Shown: positions 33,746 to 44,943 of the stretch, one piece after another
Layout: each line of letters starts with the position of its first letter
Numbering within the stretch: the stretch's first letter is position 1
Assembly: GCA_964017235.1 (NCBI GenBank)
Contig: OZ024929.1
Coordinates: forward strand, 112,205,793-112,269,792
DNA: 64,000 nt
Origin: Sabellastarte sp. h YS-2021
Lineage: Eukaryota > Annelida > Polychaeta > Sabellida > Sabellidae
Direction: 5' to 3'
The notes under the pieces: generated by a model
Told to the model about the DNA's origin: nothing
Database searches by the model: none
The model's input: the letters and a program-made list of their open reading frames with translations, nothing else
Translations under genes and position numbers: made by a program

Positions 33746-34980
33746 GTCTATGAGGCAAATGGGTCATTTTTACCAAGTGATGTATCATTCATCAGGTGGA
33801 CTTCGGGCACCACCTGTAAAGTCAGTTTACTTCCTTAGGTACCTGTTTCAGGACAGGAAGTTGCAGCCCAGTACCATTGATGGTTACAGGTCAGCCATTG
33901 CTGATAGTCTAGAAATTTGCCCATCAATGTTAGTAAGGATGAAAATCTCACTCGTCTCCTGGATAGCTTCCACTGAGACAGACCCAAAGGCCGGAGGGTA
34001 ACCCCTTCCTGGAACCTCTCCCTGGTTTTTGCACCAGCTGACAAGGTTCATTTTGAACCAATTAAAGGCCTCCTTGAAGCATTTGACCTTCAAGGCAGTT
34101 TCCCTCTGGGCCCTGGGTTCGCAAACAGCCCAGCACCATTGATGGTTATAGGTCACCCATTGTTGATAAACTGGAAATTCACCCTTCAACATCAGTAAGG
34201 ACGAAAATCTCGCTCGTCTCCTGGATAGTTTCCTCAGAGACAGACCCAGAGGCAGGAGTGGCATACCCTTCTGGAACTTCTCACTGGCCGTGCACCAGCT
34301 AAGACTCCTTTTGATCCAATCAAGGAGGCCCCCCTTGAAGCATTTGACCTTCAAGACGGTATTCCTCTTGGCCTTTGGGTCGGGCAAGTGCAAAAGTGAG
34401 ATTCATGCCTGGCAAAACTGATATATTGGACACCAATCCGATTGGTCAAAGGGGTCCCTGTATCCATCACCCAGCTTTCTATCCTAGAATCAGCTGGCCA
34501 TAGAGTGTCCAGTGTGGCCCCTGGGGTTATAACAGCCCTGGCCCCGACTCTGGATAGATCCCTCAAGTCTGACAGGTCCCTCTGTCCGGTCAGAGCGTTG
34601 TGCTACTATTTGGACAGGACCTCAGACATCAGGCAGAATAAGGAGGTGGTTTTTGTCTCCTTTAAGAAAGGTTTCAACAAAGACATCTCACCTGCCACTA
34701 TCTCCTCTTGGATCAAGCAGACTGTGATCCTATGTTATGAGCTCTCTGACCAGGGGGCCCACATTTAACATCAGGTTAAAGCCCATGATGTCAGGGCCTT
34801 TGCTCCTTCTAAGGCCTCCCAGTCGGGAGTCTCCTTAGATCCAATCTTGTCAGCCTGCCACTGAAGTCACAATACCTTCACACAGTTCTATATGAAGGGC
34901 GGTGCTTGGGCTGATTCAGAGCTTTACCAATTGGGCTCGGTAGTGGCTGCTCAGCAGATCCACAAGTGGCCCTTAGATTG
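33746..34980 (+). pseudogene. DIRS tyrosine recombinase, broken by duplication
   Basis: The N-terminal core-binding part is seen as YFLRYLFQDRKLQPSTIDGY (about 33,830-33,890). A segment of about 255 bp starting at cccagtaccattgatggtta is duplicated in tandem (about 33,868-34,125 and 34,126-34,380), repeating this part. The catalytic part follows from about 34,440: LCPVRALCYYLDRT (about 34,580), FKKGFNKDISPATISSWI (about 34,665), a stop at about 34,766, then VKAHDVRAF with the H-x-x-R pair (about 34,780) and HNTFTQFYMKGGAWAD with the probable Tyr (about 34,875-34,920), ending near 34,980. Frameshifts, the stop and the duplication disable it. Confidence 0.88.
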
Positions 34981-35331
34981 AGGAGATTTGTATATATGTA
35001 TAAACAGTTTCTTCATGTACATAAGAATTAAGTGTGGCGTACTTCCTTTGGGAGGTTTATTTGCATTCTGGGACTGAACTCATCCCTCTCTTCCCCTACC
35101 TCAGAGCAGGTCTGCAAAAAAGGGGGGGTGACGGCGGTATAGCCCCGGGTAACCGGCTGCTGGCAACCGACCATGGCCTTGCAGGGTTTCCTGACCTTAA
35201 ACTCAACCCAGGCCTGGACCTATAGGTTTCCTGACGAAGTCAGCCTAGACCGTAGGTTAAAATTTGCTATTACTTGTGAGTTCACATAAGTCCCTAGTAA
35301 CTTACCCGCCAACCAAGCGGTAGTTATTCAG

Positions 35332-35426
35332 CAATTGTCCATTGGATAGGATGTATTAACGCAATAAAATTGCAAATTTAATAAGTAAATTAAATTTTTA
35401 TAAGTTAATACCCTATCCAATGGACA
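35332..35426 (+). repeat. Internal complementary region of DIRS element
   Basis: The first half is the reverse complement of the element's left end (29,409-29,447, about two mismatches). The second half is the reverse complement of the right end (about 35,643-35,703). The two halves overlap at aaaat, the complement of the shared atttt. This is the defining DIRS-1 feature and gives the predicted circle junction. Confidence 0.92.
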
Positions 35427-35484
35427 CACAAGACCCTCCCACCGACCCCGCTATCAGCTTACTAGGGGTCTAATAGTTTTAGAC

Positions 35485-35657
35485 AACGAAAAAGATGCTA
35501 TGACGTCATGTTGTCTAGACAGGAAGTAAATACCATGCGCCACCTGGCGAATGCACAGTACTGGGACCGGCCAGCCGGTGGAAACACAGGACATCTTTTT
35601 CTGGCGTTTGGCGGGCCGGTCTGCGCCGACCGGTTTAGCAATTGTCCATTGGATAGG
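35485..35657 (-). repeat. Right inverted terminal repeat of DIRS element
   Basis: Inverted copy of 29,429-29,601 with one mismatch. It is followed by a 46-bp AT-rich extension to 35,703 that is found, inverted, in the internal complementary region. Confidence 0.95.
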
Positions 35658-36154
35658 GTATTAACTTATAAAAATTTAATTTACTTATTAAATTTGCAAT
35701 TTTCAGACTCTAACTCGAAAACATTTTGTCCAATCGAACTCAAACTTGACAGGGAGATAGATCACCATCATAACTAAGTTGCTTTCGAAATTCGTGTAAT
35801 TCCATTTTTTTGTTTGTCCGTTTATAGGATAGATACAATTATGTAACCTATTATGTAACCTAGATTACAAGTTTTACATTTCTTAGCATCTCTCACACAT
35901 TTACCTTAACTGGGTGACCTAAAATTTCTTTCATTGTTTCTAAATTTAATTACAGCAATCACTAACCTTATAGCTGCCTGTGCAACCCGCCTTTTGGGGC
36001 ATCTTTGACCCTCTTGTTAAATATTTACCTTAATTGACCATATAAGCTGAAGCAAAACATATATAATAAGTAAGTTTTAAACCCTTTGCTGAAACATGTT
36101 AGAGAAGAAGCACAACTTATATCAAGTGGCAATTCATTGCAGAAACAAGGGAAC

Positions 36155-36340
36155 TAGGAGAGCTGGATCCAGATAGTTATCCAGATCACCACTAAATCTT
36201 ATCATCTGTTCCTTGTGCCACTGTGGACATATTCTGAAAATTTCATCAAAATCCATCCATACCTTTTTGGGGTATTTTGCAAACAAAACACACAAACCCG
36301 TTGCATCCAATTACATAACCTCCATGGCTGAAGTAACTAG
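36155..36340. repeat. Dispersed repeat, left-unit copy
   Basis: A block with gctggatccaga, catctgttccttgtgc, aaaatttcatcaaaatcca, a tattttgcaaacaaaaca segment and a cataacctccatggc end. The same order occurs at 41,283-41,725 (the duplicated counterpart, interrupted by a SINE) and, eroded, at about 5978-6135. It resembles a short non-autonomous repeat widespread in invertebrates; I cannot assign a class. Confidence 0.5.
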
Positions 36341-37384
36341 GAGCATCACTGAAAAACTGCTGTTAATGTTTTTATATGTATGAAGTGAAGGTTCAAAAAG
36401 AACAATGGTTAAGAAAAGGCCTTGTAGAGTTTACTACATCTGGTGTTAAATTCACTTATATACAGTGTATAGTTATGCACAGAATACTTTGGTAAGCCTG
36501 AATCAAGCTAACTGTTTTGAATGTTGAATTGTGAAATTACAACTTAAATGTTGGAGATATTTTAAGAATAGGTGTGATTTTTTTGGCGCATGTGCGAAAG
36601 CCCCTTTAATATCTCCATTTAGTTCTATACATTTTGACAGTACACAACAATGAAGTATATTCACCCTGAAGAGCTGAATTGCGGCTGTAAGGTGTCAACG
36701 CAACTATTATATTAATAAACAAGGCCCGAAAATTCAATTTGACTCCCTAGCAACACTATTATGAGTGATGACAAAAATTTTCAACAAAGTTGGCAAGAAC
36801 ATGGTTTGGTACGTATACATATCAGGATAAATCAATATTCATGGAGTGAGAGTAACACTACCATAAAACAGTCCAATTTTAAGAGAATAGTACTATAAAG
36901 CATAAAAAGTAAAAAGACTGTTACTTTCATGTTTTGAAAGATATTTTTATTCTTTTTAAATAGTTATGTCTGTGTCAGTGAGAACCTACAGAAATGCAGA
37001 GCAAATTAAGAGTTAACAGTTCTGACAAATGAGCTGAAATGAGGTTGTCTAAATTCAATAAGACAAATTGAGTTCATTCACATGGGGATAAGTTATATTT
37101 GAAGCATCTTTTTATTGGATAATCTGTGGCTGGTCAGATACAACGCTTGCCATTAGATGGTGGGACAAATGCTTGAAATAGGCTTAGGTAATGGGAAGGT
37201 CTTCACCTTGTATTATATTGTATATCATGTATCCAAGGAAACATAACAACAATAAATGTATCCATATTTAAGACTTATCAAATCATTTAAACTGACATCT
37301 TGACTTTCATAGTATTTTGCTGGACAATACTTATTTTAAGTCAGTTGACAAAGAGTGTAACTTCTTTTTGCTAACTTAGGCCAA

Positions 37385-37915
37385 CCCTCCGGGTTTACAC
37401 AAGCCTGGATTTTTACTCTACCTTGGATTTCACAAAGTAGCTAAGTCTTAGCTTAGACTGAGTCTTAGGCTTAAAGTTAATTCCACCTGGGAGTGGGCTT
37501 AACTTTTGTTGAAAAAGACTCAAATATGGCCACCATCAACTTTTCTCGGCTTTAAATTTGGAATAGCTGAAAATAAAGCTTAAAAATATAGAACATCTTC
37601 CTAGAATAGTGTATGGAAATTTTTATGTGGTTACAAAGGTTTCGCATTGCAAAATATCACTTTTCCTGAGATTGAAAAAAATGTCAAACAAAAGATATAT
37701 CTCACCAGTAATATATTTTGAGTAGAAATAAATGATCACATGACACAAAAAACACTGTGGTCATTGGATAAATCAGTCAAATCTTGATCTTAGGTAAGAC
37801 GCTATTTCTGAATTCCACTGAAGCCTAAGACTTGGGCAAGACAAAAGGCTCAGATTTAAGTCTCTGACTCCCCCAAAAAGATCGACAATCTAAGAACCTT
37901 TGTGAAACTATCACC
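37385..37915 (-). mobile_element. Degenerate copy of the 565-bp inverted-repeat element
   Basis: Inverted relative to 45,955-46,519. Shared landmarks are gatttcacaaag, a cttaa/gactta-rich arm, a tggcc(a/g)cca segment beside acttttctc, a cacatgacac segment, and an arm ending cctttgtgaaac. Terminal GGGGCC is eroded. The counterpart in the right duplication unit is 42,800-43,325, so insertion preceded the duplication. Confidence 0.7.
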
Positions 37916-38101
37916 AGAGTGTGTTCATATGAAAACCTGTGCAAACTTCAGATGTTAAATTTATTTCTTGGAACTTCTTCTTGGTTTTATTCTGTGAATC
38001 ACTCAGTCACGTTGCGCTTTCAGTTCAGATTGAACACAGAATCATTGATCCAATCTCTAGAGCAATTGAACATATCACTGCTGACTTGTATTGGGATTTT
38101 T

Positions 38102-38556
38102 GTTGTAAGTGTACTTGTTTATAAGTATCTTCACACAGGTTTTCCCAGGTATTTTTCACCACATCTTTCTTCCTACAGCAGTTCTTATAGTACCAGGCGC
38201 AGTGAAAGTGGTGGTAATTTCCTAGTTATTCCAAAGTTCTGCCCCTCTGTTCATAAATCTGTCAAACAGTTTGGTAATAGTTTTGCGTTTGATGCTCCTA
38301 CTGTGTGGAATACTCTCCCTGATGTGATTCGTGCCTCTCCATCCCTGGCCTCCTTCAGAAAACAGCTTAAAACCTACCTGTACACCAAAGCATATCCACC
38401 CTAGCCTGAATCATCCTCCTGGCGTTCTCCGTGGTGTTCGACCCCTGTTATGTCCCTGGACACAGAATTTTGTTGACTGCTTTTTGTTTTGTTGCGCCTT
38501 AGAGTCCTCTTGTTTGGGGAGATTAAGCGCTATAAAAGTCCAATTAGAATTAGAAT
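38102..38556 (+). mobile_element. LINE family A 3' part, plus strand
   Basis: The C-terminal ORF2 block FGNSFAFDAPTVWNTLPD, then ASFRKQLKTYLYTKAYPP and a stop at about 38,402, then a 3' UTR ending agcgctataaaagtc and attagaattagaatt. The right duplication unit lacks it, so the empty site (near 43,505) proves insertion. Flanking atttttgt (38,096-38,103) and attttttgt (38,555-38,563) is a likely target duplication. A 161-codon frame starting at 37,919 is an accidental fusion of flank and LINE. Confidence 0.9.
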
Positions 38557-40358
38557 TTTTTGTGTGTTTATCTAAAGCAGAAAGCAGAACAATCTATACG
38601 CAGATGTCATGATGTGCTGTAATTTGAGATGTCCTGAATAAGAGGGACTGTGGGTCAAATGTTAAAAATGAATTTGACTTACTTTTATACACTGTATGGG
38701 GACTCATATTGTTAACCATTAGTTTGATACTTTTAAAAATTGAATTTTTGTGTTTAAACATGCATCCTACATGTATAAAATTAACAAATCTACACAAGTC
38801 ATTACAATAAAAACAGCAGTCTTAAAGCAAACAAACAGCATGGAATAGAAAGAAATATCAAAGGAATTAAAAAGCTTTTTTCTCAAGAAACCAAATCTAT
38901 TTTTAAGGGAGTATTTCTGTCTACATTAATGTTGGCATCCGTTTCTTCATCCGTTCAGTCTCCATTTAGGGTTTTTAAAGATCATGAAAAAACTCATCTT
39001 AGTAATTTGTAATTGTTTCTCAGATTTAAAACTTTCCCGTTAAAAATTACAAAGTCGACAACATAACAATGCTATGATAATTTTTGTGAATGATTTCCAA
39101 AAATAAACAGCGAGTAGTGTGATTCGCCACCACAGTTTCTTCGACCTGAACATGACAGTGTTTATAGTAATTCACAAATTAGTGGAAGAGAACAGTAAAA
39201 ATTGTACTGTAATCATTTCAATCACCCCTATTTGCAATAATCTGTCACCATCTGACAACAAGGATATTTGCAATTCTTTCTCTTTTTATATTTTAGTACA
39301 TAGTACTACTCCCATTGATTAATGTGCAACATGCACTGTTTCTGAGAGTTTATGCAATCAACATGTCCCAGTTTTAGCCATAGCAGTAACACTTGGTAAT
39401 CCAAATGTTGGACAGTGCCAGATAGCTATTGTTTATTAAGATGAATTAAACTCTGTCAGCATTAAATCATTTGTTCATATTATGTTTGTCAGCCTTACTT
39501 TGTCTTTCTTCTTCACAAAATGCAGGCAACATATTTCCAAATGAATGTTTTCTCCGAAACCTTTAAAATATAAGATATGGTGTTTCTTGATGTTATTTTA
39601 AAATTTCTTCAATTTGATGCCCATTAAAACCTTTCCTTCATTAAATCTGTTTTATAGGAAAATTTGTAAGGCCAAACACTTGAGGAGCACATGCAATTAA
39701 TAACGGACTAAAATTGCACATGTTACAGTGACCTTCAAGCTATTGGTGGGCAAGAAGATAAAAGGCAAATAGATCATATTTTGTCAGGCAAAATTCATTA
39801 GCTTTGTTCCTGTACAGCTATTTTTAAAGGCTCTGAACCTTGTTGTTCAACTACGTATACCAGTGATAGTAAACAACCTCAGATGTGATTATTTCATGAA
39901 ATATGCTGTGGGTGGGTGGGGTGAATTTTGCACACAATCGTGCATATAATCAATTATCCCAAAACATTATTTAGGGTTAATTTGTAAACCTGCTTAAGTG
40001 TGAAACAAGAGATTTGTACTTTGGACAATAAAGAAGTGAATGCATGTGATTATCATATTACTTACTATTATATTATGAAGCTCCCGGTCTCTTTTCTTTA
40101 GTTGGAGATCATGTGAACCCTTTGCTGCCCCATCAGAAGCTTATGTTTTGGGGTATGTTCATTTGTTTCTGCATTCTATGAGTTCTTTCTAATTTTTTCA
40201 TTGTAATTAGAAAACACGAGTCTGCCACTAATTGTAACATAAAGTTTGCGATACATGTAGATCTGTTTTCAGGGCCAGTAAACGGTTTTCAAATGTACAA
40301 AACTACTGTGAATGGAAGAGACTGATCTAGAGCAAGAGTCATGTTTTCATTACTTTTC

Positions 40359-40592
40359 GGGGCCATGGTGGCTGACTGGTAACACTCTCGCCTCCCACCT
40401 CTGAGGCCGGGGTTTGATTCCCGGCACGGCCTCAAGTGGGAAAGCTGGTAGTTGCTTGCCGTTGGTCGGCAGTTAACAGTACAGAACCCTGACAAACTGT
40501 ATGTACTGGTTTCCTCTGCCCTTCCAACTACCCGTCGTGATATGACTTGTACAGTGTTGAAAGCGACGTAAAACCCCAAATAAATAAATAAA
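40359..40592 (+). mobile_element. SINE-1, full-length
   Basis: Head, body and aaataaata tail complete. The left duplication unit has the empty site at about 28,508-28,525 (ttcatcacttttc). Flanks ttcattacttttc (40,346-40,358) and ttcacttttc (40,593-40,602) are the imperfect target duplication. It inserted after the segmental duplication. Confidence 0.95.
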
Positions 40593-41414
40593 TTCACTTT
40601 TCTTGTAGCTAACTGATTTCTACCTTATACACAATTTAACTATATATTGGCAATTCCTATGTAGAAACTATATAGAACTTATATTATCTAACCATCTCTT
40701 CCTAGCGCCTATTTTTTGTACCAACAGAGTCTAAAGTACAGAAATAATCATCCTAGTTAAAACTTTATTAAGGCATAGGACATGTTTGTTTTACACTAAA
40801 TTCACCAAATCTCAGACTTACTTTGCCTGTATTTGTATACAAAAGTTGAACCTAAGACTTGTCTAAGACCTTTTTGAACATGGCCCCTGAGATGCCTGGA
40901 ACCAAGAAACATAGGATGGCATCCAGTTGTCAAATGGCAGAAATACTGACATAAACTGCAATCAAACAATTTTTTCTATGATACTTAAATGTCGTAATAT
41001 AATGCAAACAACTAATTATTATGTTCAGAATTTTTTTTTGTTCAAAACCCTGTTTTGTTCATTTTTAATAGGGTCAATCATTATTTCCCCTGAATAGTAA
41101 AACTTTCAAACTAAGGGATCCCACTTTCAGGCCCCTCTATCAAAATTAGGGTACAGTTAAAAATAATTGGTTTTGAGGTATTATTTTTAAATATTTACCT
41201 TAATTGACCATATAAGGTGATGCAAAACATATAGAATAAGTAAATTTTAAAGTGGCTATTCATTGCAGAAACAAAGGCAGTCAGAGAGCTGGATCCAGAC
41301 AGTGATCCAGATCACCAAATCTAAGCATCTGTTCCTTGTGCTATGTGGACATTTTCTGAAATTTTCATCAAAATCCACCTATAACTTTTCGAGGTATTTT
41401 GCAAACAAACAGAC

Positions 41415-41655
41415 TTATTTTTTATTTATTTATTTGGGGTTTTACGTCGCTTTCAACATTGTACAGGTCATATCATGACGGGTAGTTGGAATAGCAGAGG
41501 AAACCAGTACATACAGTTCGTCAGGGTTCTGTACTGTAAACTACTGACCAACGGCAAGCAACTACCAGCTTTCCCACTGGAGGCCGTGCCGGAAACCAAA
41601 CCCCGGCCTCAGAGTTGGGAGGCGAGAGTGTTACCACTCTGCCACCATGGCCCCC
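41415..41655 (-). mobile_element. SINE-1, full-length, minus strand
   Basis: 241 bp, tail at the left. It is flanked by gcaaacaaacagac (41,401-41,414) and gcaaacagacagac (41,656-41,669), one mismatch. The left duplication unit has the empty site at about 36,280-36,295. It interrupts the dispersed repeat of 41,283-41,725. Confidence 0.95.
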
Positions 41656-42799
41656 GCAAACAGACAGACCCATTCATCCAACTATATGATCTACATAGCT
41701 AAAATCCTCCATGGCTAGGAGCATCATTGAAAAACTGCTGTTAAAATGATTTTACATTTATGAAGTGAAGACTCGAAAGCAACAATGGTTAAGAAAGTCT
41801 TGTAGAGTTTACTACATTTGACATTAAATTCACTTTTATACAGAGTAATTTTATGCATGAAATACTTTGGTAAACTTGAATTAAGAAATATATGAATCAA
41901 GCTAAATGTTTTGAACGTTAATTGACATTATAACTTAAAAATGTCGGAGATATTTTAAGAATAGGTCTGATTTTTGGGGGTATATGCGAAAACCCCTTTA
42001 ATATTTCCATTTAGTTATTCACATTTTGACAGTATACAACACTGAAATATATTCACCCTGAAGAGCTGAATTGCAGCTGTAAGGTGTCAACACAACTATA
42101 ATATTAATAAACAAGGCAAGAACATTTTATTTGACTCCCTAGCAACACTATTACGAGTGGTGGAAAAAATTTACAACAAAGTTGTCGAGAACATGGTTGG
42201 TACGTATACATATCAGGATACATCAATATTCATGGAGCGAGAGTAACACTACCATAAAACAGTCCAATTTTAAGAGAATAGTTCTCTACGGAATAACAAG
42301 AAAAAAGACTGTTACCTTCATGTTTTGAAAGATATATTTTTTATTATTTTTAAGTAGTTATGTCTGTGTCAGCAGGAAAATACAGAAATGATGAACAAAT
42401 TAAGAGTTAACAGTTCCGACAAATGAGCTGAAATGAGGTTGTTTAAATTCAATAAGACAAATTGACTTGATTCCCAAGGGGATAAGTTATATTTGAAGCA
42501 TCTTTTATTGGATAATCTGTGGCTGGGCTGATGCAATGCTTGCCATTAGATGGTGGGACAAATGCTTGAAATAGGCTTAGGTCGTGGGAAGGTCTTCACC
42601 TTGTATTGTATTATATTGAACATCATACATCCAAGGAAACATTTTAACGATAAAAGTATCCACATTTAAAACTTATTAAATCATTTAAACTGAGTCTTGA
42701 TATTCATAGTACCTTGATAAACAATCATTATTTTCAGTCGTTGATAAAGAGTGTAGCTTCTTTATGTTAACTGTGGTTTAACCACAGACTGCCAAGGCT

Positions 42800-43325
42800 G
42801 TGGTTTTACACAAGCCTGAATTTTACACAAGCCTGGATTTCACAAAATAGCTAAGTCGTAGCTTTGACTGAGTCTTATTAGGCTAAAATTAATTCAATCT
42901 GGGAGTGGGCTTACTTTTGTAGACAAAGAATTAAACATGGCTGCCATAAACTTTTCTCAGCTTTAAATTTGGAATAGCTGAAAATAAAGTATAATCACAT
43001 AGAACATATTCCTAGAATAATATATGGAATTTTTTATGTGGTTACAAAGTTTTTGCATTGCAAAATAGCATTTTCCTGAGATAAAAAATGTCAAATAAAG
43101 GATATATCTCACCAGTAGTAAATTGTGACTAGAAATAAAATGATCACATGACACAGAAAACCACTGAGGCTATTTGATGAATCAGTCAAATCTTGATCTT
43201 AGGTAAGTAGCCATTTCTGAAACCCATTTGAGACCAAGATTTGGGCAAGACAAAAGGCTCGGATTTAAGTCTCTGACTCAGCCCCCAAAAGACTGACTAT
43301 CAAAGACCCTTTGTGAAACTGTCCC
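42800..43325 (-). mobile_element. Degenerate inverted-repeat element, right-unit copy
   Basis: Duplicate of 37,385-37,915, with the same landmarks and similar decay. Its right end reads gtgaaactgtcccc, closer to the intact end gtgaaatcggcccc at 46,519 than the left-unit copy is. Confidence 0.7.
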
Positions 43326-44063
43326 CAGAGTGTGTTCATATGAAAACCTGTGCAAACTTCAGATGTTAAATTTCTTCTTAGAATTTCTTCGTGGTTTCAT
43401 CCTTTGAATCTTTCGCAGTCACGTTGCGCTTTCAGTTCAGATTGAACATGGAATCATTGATCCAATCTCTAGAGCAATTGAACATATCACTGCTGACTTG
43501 TATTGTGATTTTTTGTGTGTTTATCTAAAGCAGAAAGCAGAGCAATCTATACACAGATGTCTGGATGTGCTGTAATTTGAGATGTCCTGAATAAGAGGGA
43601 CTGTGGGTCAAATGTTAAAAATGAATTTGACTTACTTTTATACACTGTGTTGTGCTTTATGTTGATAAAGATTAGTTTGATACTTTGAAAAGTTGAATTT
43701 TATGTGTTTTAAACATGCATCCTGTATGTATAAAATTAACAAATCTACACGAGTCATTACAATAAAAATAGCAGTCTTAAAGCAAAGAAACAGCACGAAA
43801 TAGAAAGAAATATCAAAGGACTTAAAGGATTTTTTTCTCAAAAGACCAAATCTATTTTTAAGATAGTAGTTCTGTCTTCATTAATGTTATTACCCTTTTC
43901 TAGACCCAGCCTCCATTTTGGGGGTTTTTAAAGATCATGAAAAACTGCTGATGTTAGTAATTTGTAATTTAAAACTTTCCTGTCAAAATTACTGAGTGGA
44001 CAACATAACAATGATGTGATAATTTTTGTGAATGATCTCCGAAAATAAACAGCTAGAAGTGTG

Positions 44064-44860
44064 ATTGGGCACTTGCACTCCTTTATTCCTGTCCAGAATC
44101 TACTGTCAAGACAGAAATAAAATCTTTCAAAGTGTCAATATGTTTAGATACTTTACATATTGGTGATTCTTTTATATTTCAACAGTTTGGTCTTATACTA
44201 AAATTGCAAGTTTGAAGAAGGGTGGAACTAATTACATGAAACTCTCCATTTATTGACTGTTTTATTAATAAAGTTATTGCTTATAATCATAAGCAAATAA
44301 AAATTATCATAATACATAAAATTCCTTCAACATCAAAACTGACTGGATGGAGTAATAACGATTCGTTGAAGTAAACCCTCTCACCCTCTTACAAAAATGT
44401 AGCACCAAAGTACTATCATTGCCTTTTGATTAAAATATACAGCCCAGTAGAGAAAAATCCTCAAAATATATGAGATGGTTCCAACTTAATCAACCCTTCA
44501 ACAAAGTCAACTTTTTTCTATTTGTGATAGATTTTCAGAAAACCAATTTCAAAACAAATGGAATGCCATTCAGAGGTCCTGCTAGGCATTTCATCTACAC
44601 AAACATCTTAAGTATATTTGTGATACTTCATTATTGTCATCTTTTACAGTTCATTCCCCAGATAGTTTACAATCTATATAACAACCCTTTAAGATGTATA
44701 TATACATATTTGTTCTAAAAATCAGGGAACACTTTTATTTAATGCATGTAGTAACATATGGTATTTCAAGTTAAAGTACTATCTAAAACTACTTATTGAC
44801 TTAAATGTGATCACAACACAAAGTGAAATATTTCATTTAATACAGAGTGAAGCCTATACC
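44064..44860. other. Non-coding stretch
   Basis: AT-rich, no gene or repeat recognised. Confidence 0.6.
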
Positions 44861-44943
44861 ATATATTTAACTCCTGTCTGCCCTGTAAAACAAGTTGTCT
44901 AACATCCTGGCTATTACTGTCCCCAATACATCACTGTCATTGT

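Larger units (their letters stand above)
29409..35703 (+). mobile_element. DIRS-type YR retrotransposon, defective
   Basis: 6.3-kb element with inverted terminal repeats (29,429-29,601 and 35,485-35,657; one mismatch in 173), unique extensions outside them, and an internal complementary region just before the right repeat (35,332-35,426). The internal region is complementary to the left extension and the right extension joined, as in DIRS-1, where it templates circle closure. The overlap predicts that both ends carry atttt (29,409-29,413; 35,699-35,703), the likely crossover core. RT, RNase H and YR coding remains are present but frameshifted, and a gag gene is not seen. Near-identical repeats mean a recent insertion despite dead genes, which suggests mobilisation by a relative or very fast decay. 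Confidence 0.9.
29032..36016. repeat. Repeat-bearing insert, split by a DIRS element
   Basis: Present in the left duplication unit and absent from the right one (empty site near 41,185). Removing the DIRS element leaves about 690 bp, made mainly of diverged tandem copies of a roughly 150-bp unit (29,094-29,240; 29,241-29,390; and a third split between 29,391-29,408 and 35,704-35,820). Each holds caacattttc, a ctctaa(c/g)tc block, a gtccgatcaaa-tcaaacttg block and gatagatcaccatca. The ends (aggggggttgtgtg; cctgtgcaacccgcc) look weakly inverted. It may be a non-autonomous DNA transposon carrying a minisatellite. Confidence 0.6.
27350..39118. repeat. Left unit of a head-to-tail duplication
   Basis: Non-coding DNA that matches 39,170-44,063 in the same orientation. 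Matching runs are 27,355-29,031 (with about 39,170-41,185), 36,017-38,100 (with about 41,186-43,505) and 38,560-39,118 (with about 43,510-44,063). The differences are insertions: the 29,032-36,016 block and the LINE tail at 38,102-38,556 are absent from the right unit. A short match at 27,045-27,072 to 39,125-39,155 may mark the original left edge. Divergence is substantial, so the duplication is old. No gene is included. Confidence 0.85.
39119..44063. repeat. Right unit of the head-to-tail duplication
   Basis: 4.95 kb, collinear with the left unit once that unit's insertions are removed. It has its own two SINE-1 insertions (40,359 and 41,415), absent from the left unit. The junction between units is at about 39,118, where the gtgtgatt segment ends one unit and the next begins. 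No gene is contained. Confidence 0.85.

Noticed and set aside
37919-38404. 161-codon protein
   Set aside because: The right duplication unit shows that the second half is an inserted LINE C-terminus. The first half is flanking DNA joined by chance.
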